From the NCBI GenBank assembly GCA_001687465.1, contig LVLI01000290.1:1-64000 (forward strand): 64,000 nucleotides of DNA. The letters are read 5' to 3'. Origin of the DNA: Halocafeteria seosinensis (taxonomy: Eukaryota; Sar; Bigyra; Bicosoecida). Of this stretch, positions 45,131 to 59,163 are shown one piece after another. A program made the position numbers and the translations under genes. The number at the start of each line of letters is the position of its first letter. Within the stretch, counting starts at the first letter, position 1. A model generated the notes under the pieces. The model did no database searches. It saw nothing but the letters and a program-made list of their open reading frames with translations, and had not been told where the DNA came from.

Positions 45131-46924
45131 TCATTTCTCTCTCCCCGCACTCTCCTTATCACAGGACGGCAATATTGGGAGGACTAAATTCTCTGCCGAC
45201 GTGACACGCTTTGCAGATATCGTAGAGTCGATCATCATGTTTCCGAATGCTACAGCACACAGCCACACCTGCTTGTCAACATAGTGTAAGCTCGCGTAAG
45301 GAGCCGGAGGCCTGCTCGGACAAGATGGTTGACGTACCTGGTTGAAATAGAAATTCGGATTTCCCGCTAGAGTAGATAACCAGAGCCACTGGGTCGTTAG
45401 TTGAAGTGCCGATGTTGCCAGCATTACCAACATCAGCAAGGTGTAACCCCTCGTCACTGCACGGACGCAGATGAGGCATAATTAACGTTGACAATTGGAG
45501 GTCAGAGTGTAAATTGCAGCGTGGCCTTACTTCTCCATGTTTCTTCGTGACAGCACCAAAGCGCCATAGCCAAGCCGTAATCCGTAAATGTAGGAGTCGG
45601 TTGTAACAGGGAATAGCAGCCTACCATGCCACATAGCATGAGATAGGGGTGTTTCCTGTTGAAATCCCAAAGGGGTACTTCTTAGAAGGAATCCTAGGTA
45701 AGCAAGGTTAACGAGAGAAGACATACCTGAAATGAATGAAAACTGGAAGGAGTAACATCCATGAATGGATAGCGAAATGCCGAACAAAATGCATCCGAAA
45801 TCGATCGAAGGTGTCCTGAACAATATACCAGAATATGCTGCAGCTAGGCGTCGTGTCCAGCAGATTGTAGTTGGCGAAAGCATACTGGGAGGACCACTTT
45901 GCCAACGCATTTGGGAAGCTGACCTCTGTCTCACCCAGTTTCGTCATTATGCGTACACTAACTCCGATACATACACATGCCCCAACCAGCGCTACGAACA
46001 CCATTCGAACCAGCTTTGAAATTTTGATTAGTAGATTCTTATCCCATTCACGGAGGAGGTTACCAGCACACCCGGCAATAGAATCCTTGGAAGGGGAAGT
46101 ACCTACATGCCAGCCGAGACTGAAGGGATAGTAGCATGCAAATACCGCAACGGCGGGAAGGAATAATAGTGAATACTGGACATTCACCAGGAGAGAGCCA
46201 CTAAAAACCAATGCGGCAAAAGTCACATAGCCATAGAGAACACTAACAAGTGACCATAGGGGCAATACGTAGCTAACGGAGCGCATGGATTCAGCCAGAC
46301 ATCCTGTGATCGTGAAAGGGTTCCACAGCCACACTGCCAGGACAATCGCAGGCATGTACACATGGGAGCTCTTCAGCCACAATGAGGAGACTGGAGCGAT
46401 GGTCACTTTTTCTTGGGCGGTTAGCAAAGCCAGTCGATCTATCCGAAGTCTACTCTCTTGAGGGTTTATCCTTTTCGTGACACATATGAGTGCCAGTCCC
46501 ACTAAGCAGTCAGCCACAACATGTACGAGGAACCAGAAATTCGTGATTCCATGCTCTTTCAACCAAGGGTGAAGCCCATGATATAGTTGGAGAATGGCTG
46601 GTGAAACCTGTATCTCTCTGTTCCCTTCGGCGTACGGGTCAATTCCCAGCTGTATCCGAGTTGCAGCTTCTTCTACTGCGTAAGACTCAGCATTACTCGA
46701 TAAGACCACGACCATTCCTCGCTGCTAAAGCAAAAAGAAAACTTACTCGCTCGACTGCTGGTCGTAGGATAGTTAACTGAATAGCTCTTGCTTAATCTAG
46801 CGACCCAGTCCGTTTGTAGAGAGAGGCCATATCTGGCTGCAATTCCCACGAGAAACACGAGTCCAACCAGCAGCAGACATAGGCTTCTTCCCCCTGTCTT
46901 GGGACTATTTTCGTTTCGCGCCAT
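45131..46924 (-). CDS. PIGU: GPI transamidase subunit PIG-U (CDC91/GAB1)
   Basis: Five exons (46924-46747, 46675-45727, 45655-45531, 45456-45338, 45268-45131) with introns of 71, 71, 74 and 69 nt give 502 residues. The protein has an N-terminal signal-anchor and about ten further membrane helices. Family landmarks appear in order: QLGIDPYAEGN near the N-terminus, the luminal-loop LWNPFTITGCLAES, SIFWYIVQDTFDRFR, RKHPYLML and PTPTFTDYGLAMAL. PIG-U is part of the ER complex that replaces the C-terminal signal of proteins with a GPI anchor. Acceptors at 46676 and 45656 are not the nearest AGs but are the only ones that keep the PIG-U frame. An upstream in-frame ATG at 47026 exists; 46924 places the hydrophobic segment right at the N-terminus. 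Confidence 0.87.
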
Positions 46925-47210
46925 TTCGTTTACCGCCTCCTTCCTTTGCAGAACAGTTACACTTAGTCTGACAATGCCATCGATCTCTCTGTGCCAGTAC
47001 TGCCAGTGCACTGCTCCTCTCTCCATCGCGTCGTCAATGAATGATCATTGTGAATGTCGTTGCTACGGTTTGTGAAGTTGCACTCCACTACCGTTAATGT
47101 TGACATTAAGTCCTACCAGGTAGTATAGAGCTCACGAGAACACAGCTTGTTGGATTTCTATGATTGTGCATGTGAGTGAGTTTTAGACGGTGGTGAAACT
47201 GAAGGGAGAA

Positions 47211-48345
47211 ATGGACTGGAAAAACTCGAAAACGCTGTTTGATACGGTCTTTGACCGCGTGAAAATACAAGAGACTTTTACGGATGAATCAGGAAATCAA
47301 GAAATTGTCGAGCGAGTTCCTAGCTTAACCAGACTCCTCTATGTGGCGGACATCTCATACGGCAATGACAGTGGAGACGGAGGAGAATCGCAAGATCAAC
47401 AAAGAGGTGCTTCCTCGGCCTCCACGTCGTCTCCAACCAAGGAGGGAGGTGAAGAAACAGCAGCGAATTCTGGGACACCATCCTCTATTTCACCCTCCCC
47501 TACTCCTTCCTCACCTTCGGCAACCTCTGGCCGACCGACTCCTTCTTCTACTGCGGGCAGGAAAAACTTTGATTTCTCGGAGAGAGCAGCCGGCTCACCT
47601 GAAAACGGAAGCCGCCTAGCGCAGAGCCACAGCCAAACGAATACTGCGTCTGCTCCATCAGCCTCTCTTGTTTCATACGCTCACGAAAGAGTTATGGACA
47701 TCCACAAAACATTTATTCAACAGTCTGCGTCAGATCCTGAAGAAGCTGAAAATATTGTGCGAGGGCTGATGTTGCTGCAGAATCAAACCATCCTGCACAT
47801 TGTAGAAGCAGCTCCTGAGATAATCAATAACCTCTTTGAACATCTACAGACATATGCACAAGGTGAAGGTTCGTGTATATTGCGAAATATACGGATAATT
47901 GGGAAAATTGAAGACTGCCAACGGCCGCTCTTCCCTCGACCTCTGTTCCATGTCGTACAAATTGGAGGAGGAAGCAAGTTAGACTTGGATAATGCGGAAG
48001 ATATTGTTCCCCACTGCAATGATTTGTTCTCGCGAATGCTCCAAATTGGAAAGAAATGCCCTGACGAGCGCGAAAGCCAAAGCTCAGTGAATCAGTTCCT
48101 CGATAACTTGACTTCCGAATTCAGTGACACGTTACCACCGGATAAATTGGTGTTGGAATTTGCACGCTGCAACCAAGTACGTTTTACAGCTGTTTCTTTT
48201 GGTGTCCCTACAGCATTTACCGTCACCATGGTTCTTTCTGCAGGTGCTATCAATTGGCGAATACCTTGACTTATTCGCTAAACCGATTGACGTCGAATTA
48301 CCCGAAGAGAGAGTTTGGCCCATCCCTCCTTCACTACCATATTGA
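47211..48345 (+). CDS. Conserved-looking protein of unknown function
   Basis: Exons 47211-48176 and 48244-48345 (67-nt intron, phase 0) give 355 residues. The N-terminal ~50 residues (MDWKNSKTLFDTVFDRVKIQ...) and residues ~150-355 look folded and helical (VMDIHKTFIQQ, NIVRGLMLLQNQTILHIVEAAPEIINNLF, LFSRMLQIGKKC). A Ser/Pro/Thr/Gly-rich disordered stretch of ~90 residues lies between them. The short second exon (VLSIGEYLDLFAKPIDVELP...) completes the C-terminus. I recognise no family, signal peptide or membrane helix. The start is the first in-frame ATG. It is divergent from PIG-U, with 286 bp between starts, and its stop is 21 bp from that of the VTT gene. Confidence 0.7.
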
Positions 48346-48366
48346 AACAAACAGACCCCAAACTTG

Positions 48367-49687
48367 TCAAATAGTCTTGTCTGCAAACTCAAAATCTGTT
48401 GGCGTTTCTATCTTTTCTACACCGGCGTATTTCTTAAGTTTGCTACTGAACAGTGTAGGGAGTAACGCCACCAGCGAAATACAGAACAGCTTCAGAAACA
48501 TCCAGAAATCAATAACCGGGTTGTCTGTGGAAAGCTGTACGACAAAACAGAAGAGTTGAAAGCAGGACGATCTTTCACTTGTTACTTGAAGGAATGCGTT
48601 TACCTGTTCCAGAATGCTTCCAGCATTCACCGTGATGAAGTTATACGGAAGCAGTCCAATTGACATAGATAGCCCAAAATAGTGTACTGGCACACCAACC
48701 TGCAAAATGCAATGTTATCGTGTGACACAAAAGACGATGCTTATTTGTCCGCCAGGAAATGTAATAGACATCATAATGACGTACCCAATATGATGCCATA
48801 TTAAGAAAGAAATTCGGTGTCGCCGGAAACAAGCGTAAAAATAATAAGTAAAAGAAGAGAGTCCCTTCAGAATACGCTTGTTGCACTCTTGCTTGAAATC
48901 CCGTTACCTGGGCTTTAATCTTAGGTTGCCTTACGACAGGTCCAGCAAACATGCTGCTCAAGAGAAAGCAAAACGTTCCTCCTGGGAGAAACCATGGCAG
49001 AACACACTTCCGATGTATAGACGAATTGTCACTCGCAACAAGCTCCGACGACTTACCTAAAGCACAGAATATACTGGTTGCTAGCGTCCCCAGGACTGTA
49101 CCGAACAGGACGCCCGCCGTGACATTCAGAATCAGGCTTCCAGGAATCGCAAACGTCTGCTTAAATGTGTACAGGACGACAAAGGCAAAAAACACCAGAG
49201 TTTGATGTTTCTCCACTCCTGCTCGAAGAATATGGGAGACGTCCTTCAATTCCTCCAAGTTCTTTGGCCAGTGCAGCTGTTTCGATTCTTCCTCGGAGAA
49301 ACAAGTTGTACTGCAATAGATACACACAAGTTCATCACCCGTACACAATGACCAAAAAAACCAAACACTCTTGTTTTTTCCTCACATTGTGAATCGGCCA
49401 ATAAGGAGCAGTATCGTCAAGGATCCGACGAAAACCAGAGCCAAATACAGTATCGACAACTTCAAAGACTGCTCTGAAGCATGTTTCCACAGCTCTTTCC
49501 GATTGAGAATGCCCGGTAATACAGCCCCTGCTGGAGGGGAGGGACCCTTGGACATTGGAGATGCTCTTCCCGAGGTTGAAAGGGAGGATAAACCAGTGTT
49601 TATGTGACTATGAGACTGAGAATGAATATCGTGAATACTGGCGCCTCCACGAGCTGCTCCAAATAAACACGATTCCGATTCATTCAT
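48367..49687 (-). CDS. TMEM41: TMEM41/TVP38-type VTT-domain membrane protein
   Basis: Five exons (49687-49386, 49310-49057, 48981-48785, 48699-48604, 48534-48367) with introns of 75, 75, 85 and 69 nt give 338 residues. After a Ser/Gly-rich cytosolic N-terminus and one membrane helix comes the VTT (DedA-like) domain: FKQTFAIPGSLILNVTAGVL, FGTVLGTLATSIF, LFFYLLFLRLFPATPNFFLN, VGVPVHYFGLSM and LLPYNFITVNAGSILEQ, then a final helix. The re-entrant PGS...G..FG segment and the RLFPATPNFFLN phrase match TMEM41B/A, ER phospholipid scramblases that act in autophagosome and lipoprotein formation. Every junction keeps the family alignment, so the model is firm. Choosing between the A and B paralogues is not possible. 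Confidence 0.88.
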
Positions 49688-49866
49688 GTCTGAGGAAAGA
49701 TACTACACGCTACTAACGGTAGTCAGGTAGGTTATCGTGTGCAGATGCAGCTATTATCCTATCAATCAGTCTAACAAAGCTATCACTGATAGACAATAAA
49801 CTCTCAACTTCACAAAGCAGTCAGGTAGGATTGTGCGTATTACCCGGAATTTCGGGTCGGAAATAC

Positions 49867-51493
49867 CTAAAGTTCTTCCTTTCCAGAGTTCGAGGAAGAT
49901 GATTTACTATCCGATTTGGTGGATGTCTTCTTTTTCTTCTTCTTGGAAGATATCTTCTTGGGACGGGCGCGTTTGGGTTCTTCCGATGAAGAGTCACCAC
50001 CTTGTGCAGTATCTTGGCCAGCACCCTTCTGATCTGCAGTCGAGTCTGCGACAGGACTCGTATTTACCAAGCGAGGCATTTTAGGTAGTTCTTGTTGAGG
50101 GACATTTCCATCAAGTAGATCAAGAACAAAATGACGAATGGTGCCGCTATCGAAGGCGCCTTTCATTACCGAGTACCGCTTCTTCCTTGGATTGATCGCG
50201 ACCACAGCGGGTGTGATGGGGATGTCGAAGACTTCGATGAACTCAGTCTGTGCTCCTCCTTCTAGTAGTGCAAAATTAATTGGCAAACGTTCTACCTGTA
50301 CGTTACCGCCTCGGGCAGCTTCCTCCATATCACTCCGGACGTAAGCCCTATCCGCAGCCTGACTGAACGTAGACGCTTCTTCGTGATTGTTCACCTTCCC
50401 TATCCGGCTACTCGTTACGCCAATTAAACAAACTCCCCCTTTCTGCTCGCAGTATTTATCGAAATCTCCGATGGACCTTATCACCGGGGCAGTGAACGGG
50501 TCTACATGTTTGTCTATGAATGCAGCTAAATCGTTGTAGTTCATCGCCCCATCGTACTTCTTCCAGCGATACGTCTGAGGAACGTCCTCTACTTTCGCGC
50601 TCTTTGACTTAAGTTCTTCCGGAGGAGCAGAGTCATATCCGGAAGGACCAACCAGTAACGTAGGGTACTCCGTCACTCCGAATGCTTTAGCCAACTTTTC
50701 CATATGGTTGGAGGCTTCACCAAACACCGCTCGGCGGTCATAGTCTAAGGACAACTTCTTGTACAGAGCACTAGCCCCAAGGTTTTTGGTAAATAGGAGG
50801 ACGTGAGGAAGAGCAGGTCTGTCATCCAAGAACTCGCTCAATCGCCGTTCGTCAACAGTCCTCGACTGCAGATACACGGACTCTTGTGAACTTCTACTCG
50901 ACTCAGTGTATACGTTGTACAATACTTACGAGGCTGGGCACAAATGGTTTCAGCTGCTGCCACATGGTCTTTGCTCCATATTGAGATAGCTGTAGTAGTA
51001 CCTGGGGAGGGACTGTCAATGCTTGGTCCAGCTTCTTGGGTCCGTATCCTGGTCACCAAAGCGAAGATACCGGTTATCAACTTGGACGTACACGTTGTTG
51101 ATGCAGGTACCTACCGTAGATGAGCAATCCTGGGAGTGCAATCTGTTCTTGGGTGGCATTGAAGACCTCAAATAGATCCACGATTCGTTGGTAGTCGCCC
51201 TCACTATCCTCTACTGCCTCATTGAAATTAATTATTCCAAAGTTGACCAATCCTGCCACATTTCTCGCGGTTTTATCCAGCGTGTTCTGGATATTGATGC
51301 AATGGGGGCAGACATCCCCGGAGGCTGAAACATACACGAACGAAACATCATCGTCCTCCAGTATCTGCTGATGGAACTTATCCCCTTGGATACGTGTTAA
51401 ACTGCTTTGTTCGGGAGCATCTTCGGCGCCAGAACTTTCCATGGCAGCTACTACGAGGATAGCCGCTATAAGGGCTACTCCCACTCCTCTCAT
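49867..51493 (-). CDS. PDI-like ER luminal thioredoxin-fold protein with CPHC site
   Basis: Three exons (51493-51115, 51048-50930, 50865-49867) with 66- and 64-nt introns give 498 residues. A signal peptide (MRGVGVALIAAILVVAAM) leads to a thioredoxin fold with CPHC at residues 62-65. This redox pair is used by DsbA but is uncommon in PDIs, which have CGHC. Two further thioredoxin-like folds (LPHVLLFTKNL..., GVCLIGVTSS...) lack a CxxC pair. The C-terminus is a Lys/Ser-rich stretch ending KEEL, a KDEL-type ER retention signal. It probably assists disulfide formation or chaperoning in the ER. The start at 51493 is the first true ATG; the frame upstream of it opens with TTG. Confidence 0.8.
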
Positions 51494-51685
51494 TCCAGCC
51501 AAACTTTGCTGACACTAATATCACACTCTGCACTATTCTCTCCCGAGTTAATCCAAGTGCATAACTCTACAAAACCATCAAATCGGACGTATGGAGTGGA
51601 TAGAACATTGAACTAGGACGGGGTTGTTGTTCACACACGTGTCGCATTAGTGTTCATACGTAGTATTTCTCCATACCACGGCATA

Positions 51686-54436
51686 ATGTGCCACGGGATA
51701 GCCTTGCCCGTCTTTACCATCGCCTTACTGGCGGCGCCCGTGCTACTGTATGACATACATACTCCTCCTATGGCATCGTGGTGGAGAGCGTTGAAGGTAC
51801 GACGCCCTCCATTGTCACGACAGGAAGAGACTATGCAGCGCTCAGGTGGAGAGAAGGGTGAAAGTACAGTCCCCAAGGGGGCGATAGACCCTCATGAGGG
51901 ACTGGTCAATTTTGTACAGGTATGTAGAGAAGATGACGTTCTCCCCCCGTAGTTCAACTAAGGCTCTAGAGTTAGCTTTCGGAGGCAAATAATTGACTTG
52001 AGCTGAAATTGGTGTCCATTTTGTTGCAGATATCAGACCTTCATATCTCCAAGTATAACACAGAACGAAGCAAGCGGCTAAGCAGATGGTTCTCGAACGC
52101 TTTGCCCATGCTCCAACCAAAGTTCTTAATCGTTTCTGGCGACTTAACAGACGCGAACCGAATGATAACTATTGATGACCCTTTTGAAGCCCGTGGTCAA
52201 ATCCCTGAAGAATGGATGCAATACCATGAGTTTATAAGCAAATACGCAAAGAAATTACCGGTGTATGATATTCGGGGAAACCATGATGCTTTCAACGTTC
52301 CATCGTGGGACAATGACCACAAGAACTATTTTAAGCAGTACAGCTCCAGAGCAGATTCACGTGAGAGGCATTATAGGTTTGATTATAAAGATGACTATGG
52401 CTATGTGCATAGGTAAGCTTGAGGCCATCAATGAGTGTACCAACTTCTTTTACTACGGCCCCCGAATTATGCTCCAGTTTTGTGTTCATCGACGCCGTGA
52501 TTGAACCCGCTCCCACGCGTCACTTCTTTGGAGAGTTAAAACAAGCAGATCTTGATACGATGGAAGAGCTACTTGATAAAGCTCCGGTGCCTCATACGAA
52601 AACAGTCGTATCTCACTATCCGTATAATTCTATTCATAGTTATCACACAAGCACTGCCGGGCGTTCACTTGAAGACATTTTGGAGCATTATGGGGTCATG
52701 TCTATGTTAAGTGGTCATTTACATCACCTGAGCTTCATTCCCCCCATGTATGCCCGTCACCCGTAAGTCGATATTTATGAGAATTCCGCGTCGCCGTCCT
52801 TGCTGATGGATCTTCTCTGCAATGGAACCTCCAGCGCTGGAACCCTGGAACTCGAGCTAGGAGACTTCAAATGGAATTCTATCTTCCGCATAGCCGCATT
52901 CGACAGAGGTAATTTCGCTTTCAAGGATGTTACTTTGAATAGTTTCCTTGCGAGACCAACGGTGCTCGTCACGTCTCCTGTGGATTGCCGATTCGGTACA
53001 CCATTCGGAGCACCACTCTCTACAGTGATGGAAGAACATGGAGAAACGAGTATCCGGTTTATCATTTTCTCTTCAGAAACCATATCGTATGTATCATTCG
53101 ATAGAAGCAGCTGCTACATTATCAGGAAGTAACGACAGTACCCTGAATTGACATCTGCAGTGGCGTGCAGGTGGAGATTGACTCAAGAGTGGTAGGAGCC
53201 TCGGGGAGTGGCGTCGACACTAAGACATCGGCCATCGGGGTTAAAGAGATACGGACTAGTCCATTGAGAGGAAAGGTTGAACAGAAACAGAAAAGTTCGC
53301 CATCGACTTCGAACGGTGGTGTTGTGTATGCTATGCCTTGGCCTAACAACGTTGAGCTCACAGATAACTGCGGTGTGATTAGCGTCAAAGTGTTGTATGC
53401 TAGCAAATACGTAAGTGTTTATGCTTGCAATTTTCGCGTATTCTATTCTCTACATCGATATCCTGCACGCAGATAATGGAAGAAAGGATACGTTTCTGTA
53501 AAGACGGAACTATGCGTGAATTACCTTCGCGATTCCTGCAGTGGTACGTCAACCAGCAACACCAGCCTACAATGAGATAGGATCGACGGCAGTTCAATGT
53601 TTCGCTTCAGGTTCATGACCCGATCATTTCGAGATATTGTGGGGACCATCGCTTCTTTTGCCACATTTTCCGTCACATATATGGGCCTAATTGGTGCTTG
53701 GATATTCAAGCTTCTGCTCGGCAGAGGATATTTCCAGGGACAATTGCAGGAGAGTGGGAGAGCCGGTGTTCTAAATCTGACCACACTCAAATCAGCCGCG
53801 GTATCTTTCTTGTGCAAGATTTACGGTCCATATGTAGTATTTATGAGCATATTTCCGAAATCGTTTTACTTGGTTCTCTACTCGTGCGTCCATACGGCCG
53901 TTGGCCCGTGGTTTTTTGGAAGACTATTTGACGGCGAATGGGCAGCGCTCTTTTCCTGGGGACATGTCACGTTCGATGGCACTGTTTTACCCCATTTAGA
54001 TAGTGACATTTACATTTCCCAGATTATCGTCCTGGGTATGGCTCCTTTCCTACAGCTAATGTCCATGATTGCCGTGCGAGAACTCCGCTTATCTAATTGT
54101 GCTGTGAGACTAGATAATGATCGCATTTTTCTTAGGGCTACCAAGGATAAAGCAATCGTTGCCTCTGTATGGACGGACCAGGAAACGGCGCGTCCTCGAA
54201 TTCTCGTATCGAAGGGCGATGTGCAAAGTCCCACCGGGATTTTCGGTATACCGTTACTGATCCTCCTCAGTTTAGTCTTTTTAGTTAATATGCGCTTTAA
54301 CGCTGTATTTCATGGTCTGGAGGCTGCAATTTTAAGTCCGTTGTTTTGGTTGCTTTTCATTCAGTTAGTAGTTGCGATTAGGATGACATGCTGTGCCCCC
54401 TGGAGGAGGATTCAGACCCATCCGAAAGTGAAGTAA
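51686..54436 (+). CDS. TMEM62: TMEM62-like calcineurin-fold metallophosphoesterase with membrane helices
   Basis: Seven exons (51686-51919, 52030-52412, 52478-52762, 52835-53086, 53161-53410, 53473-53543, 53593-54436), introns 110, 65, 72, 74, 62 and 49 nt, give 772 residues. After an N-terminal membrane anchor the metallophosphoesterase motifs appear in order: ISDLHIS, GDLTDA, GNHDAF, SHYPYNS and SGHLHH, supplying the dinuclear metal site. A beta-rich region unique to the TMEM62 family follows (AGTLELELGDFK, FIIFSSETISG), then several C-terminal membrane helices. The same architecture is annotated in human TMEM62 and plant At3g03305-type proteins; the substrate is unknown. The 49-nt last intron is the shortest inferred in the window. 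Confidence 0.88.
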
Positions 54437-55020
54437 TGGTTCTGCTTGGACACACTGCTGGAACCATGCAGCGAACAGATGAGACACCAGCATTGGGTGT
54501 AAGAGAGCCATGTTTTCTGCAGAAATACATAGCCATTTAGGTCAGCCCAGACCAGCGGTTGACGGACGAAGAAACAGCATTAAAAGCAAAGCCACGAAGC
54601 ACAGCACTTCTCCGTGTAAACCCTTACGTTTTGCCCCCAGCACAGCGCTTCGGACAATTCGATGCAACGCCATACGCAAGCCCGCGTGCAAGTTGGTTAG
54701 ATCGCGTACCACGCAAGTATACAGTTTCGTACCAGTGATACAGTCGATAAGAGCGTGCCTGATCTGATACATACATTTTTTTTTTGTCTAAAATCATACA
54801 CTGAAATGTAGACTATTTCTTTCTTTCCTTTCGTTCGTCGTTGTTTCCTACCCGTACATTGCCACTCTCGTCTCTTCCTTCCTTCGTCTCGGAGATTGCT
54901 TCGCCTAAGCTGCCAGAGTTGAAGTTGCTGACAAAGATACCCCTAATACACACGCGTCTACCCTGTCGGCTTGTTGTCATCTCCACAAAAAAAAAGCAAG
55001 CAACTTTTGAGCATCAAAAA
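54437..55020. other. Intergenic region upstream of glyoxalase I
   Basis: No gene recognised. A T9 run near 54777 and a CTTTC/TTCC-rich stretch (54815-54890) precede the glyoxalase start and may belong to its promoter or leader. Confidence 0.4.
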
Positions 55021-56510
55021 ATGAGTGCCCATAAACCGAGTGAAGCCGCTGTACGCGCATTCAATACGCATAAATGGGAGCTTACCCAGATCATGCTCCG
55101 GATCAAAGATCCGGCCAAAACTGTGCCCTTTTATCAGAATAATTTCGGTATGACGCTCGTTCATAAGCTGGACATGCCTTCGGCGAACTTCTCTCTGTAT
55201 TTCCTGGCTACGTTGGATGAGGAGGAGAAGAAGGTAAGCCAAGTTCAGCTGAATCTTGTTTCTCTGGGGACGTCACGTGGGAAGCCTTGTGTCTCGTACA
55301 GAACTGGCCTGAAGCTGGTACAGATGAAAGCCGTACCGCAATGAAGGCCTGGGATGGATGTGTGCTCGAGTTAACCCACAACCATGGCACGGAAAATGAT
55401 CCAGACTTCCAGTATCATAATGGCAACACGGAACCGAAGGGATTCGGACACATTGGATTCCTCACCGATGATGTGTATAAATCATGCGAAGCACTGGAAG
55501 CCGCGGGAGTGGAATTCCAGAAAAAACCAGATGATGGAAAAATGAAGGGCCTTGCTTTTGCAAAAGACCCCGATGGGTAAGCAAGCTTCTTCCCACTCTC
55601 CGTTCGGCCACTTCAGTGTGTTTCTTACCTTCCCTTGTGCGTGCAGATATTGGGTGGAAATCATTAAGCGTGAGCAGTCTCCTTATCAACCTTCTCCTCG
55701 CACTGGTTGGTCTCTTCAACAAGGTACGACAAAAACCCTTTGACGGTCTCGTCACATGCTCAGACAGATACCGCCTGCAGGAATGATTCGCATTAAGGAC
55801 CCTAAGGTCAGCGTTCCTTTCTACGAAAAACACTTCGGTATGCACTACGGTACTACATCCTAAGTGCTAATGCTATTTCTGTCGACTGATCGATGCCCTT
55901 TGCAGCTATGACACTGATCTGCGAACGTCATTTCCCGGAAATGGGGTTCTCCCTGTACTTCCTGTCCCGGGAGCCTGAAGGTACTACAAATGTGTTTAGT
56001 TCTCCGTCTAGTAGTTACCCATGCTCAAGACTGATGCTGCGTGCAATTACAGGGAAAGAACTCCCAGACCCAAAGTCGGACGAGGGATGGAAATACTGCA
56101 TGAGCATTCGTGGCACCGCTCTTGAATTGACCCAGTAAGTCGAAGTGCTTGGTGCAGCCGAGCTGGGTGACATATATTCCTCCTTTCCCACTGCTACAGT
56201 AACCATGGGTCTGAAAATGACGATTCTTTTACTGTAAACAATGGAAATGTTGAGCCTCACCGTGGTTTTGGGCATTTCGGCTTTTATTGCAATGATGTAT
56301 ATGCTGCCAGCGAACAACTTGAAAAGGAAGGGGTTGCGTTCCAGAAGCGTCCCGATGAGGGAAGAATGAAAGGACTTGCTTTCGCCAAAGGTTAGTTCCA
56401 TTTCTATTGAATCCGACCATGTTGCGCTTTCGTATGAACTTTGGTGTGATGACATGCCAGACCCGGACGGCTACTGGTTGGAGTTGATTAGAAGAGATCC
56501 ACCCAAGTAA
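55021..56510 (+). CDS. GLO1: Two-domain glyoxalase I (lactoylglutathione lyase)
   Basis: Eight exons (55021-55233, 55302-55576, 55647-55723, 55781-55837, 55906-55980, 56053-56134, 56200-56390, 56461-56510) with introns of 57-72 nt give 339 residues. Two tandem glyoxalase folds each carry the metal ligands Gln, Glu, His, Glu: [39 protein letters not shown] in the first; [37 protein letters not shown] in the second. The enzyme converts the methylglyoxal-glutathione hemithioacetal to S-lactoylglutathione. A fused two-domain form is known in yeast and plants; human GLO1 is a single domain that dimerises. Both sites look intact. Seven introns in a 1-kb coding sequence is by far the densest in the window. 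Confidence 0.93.
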
Positions 56511-56650
56511 CAGCTTGGGATTCAAACCAAGGGGAGTCCCTCCATTGGGCTGTAACGCCACATAGTTCAGACGGATGAAGAAAAGAAAATTAGAATGTAC
56601 TCAATTGTGCCATTTAGTTCCCCTATGTATGTTAGGATAGCGTTAAGCAT

Positions 56651-58504
<1,854 letters not shown>

Positions 58505-59163
58505 CTTGGGTGGGAACTCTGAAACCAGGGATGAGGGCAGAAATACGCTTGATAGACGCCTTTCAGGTCTTATATAAACTTCAACTTGAGTTGTTTTTGG
58601 GGGGCAATGGGGGGCGCTTCAACAAATAACTCTATTGTACCAGGCGTTCGGTCACGAAAACACACAAGCGGTCCATTCAGTTTCGCACTAGACACTGCGT
58701 ACAGTGGAAGCATTCGCGATGAGAATCATTCAATCAACCCCACTGGCAAAACGTATTCTGAGAACCTGAGGCCGTATTACAATCTCCGGACCCCGGGCCC
58801 CTGACCCCCGACGCGGTCCCCCCCTAGCTGCTGACGACAATTCCACTCTCCAACGGATCATAAACGATTTATCCTACCTGATCTAAGGGTGTGTCTTATT
58901 AATGGAAGTTGAAAAAGGTGAACTTTGCCCTACCAAACGACAAAATCTGGTGGCTTATTAAGGAAAGTTGGTGAAAAGTTACCACCCTCGCTCTCTCAGG
59001 ATTCCGCATCTGGTCCAAATACTCTGGGTAGTGTGAAGTACTTCATTTATAGACCATAAAATGAAGGTACTTGTTACCAGGTCGGGTAAAAAACCAAACC
59101 CGAAACAGAAAGAAGCATCATTTCCCGAAAAGGATCTGGTTGGCAGTGTTTGCTTGCTCGAAA
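58505..59163. other. Divergent region between KDM4 and LRR genes
   Basis: No gene recognised. A G-run (58599-58614) and a C/G-rich block (58790-58830) are present. Two imperfect copies of a CTTATTAA..GGAAAGTTG motif lie about 60 bp apart (58893 and 58953), perhaps promoter elements. Confidence 0.4.
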
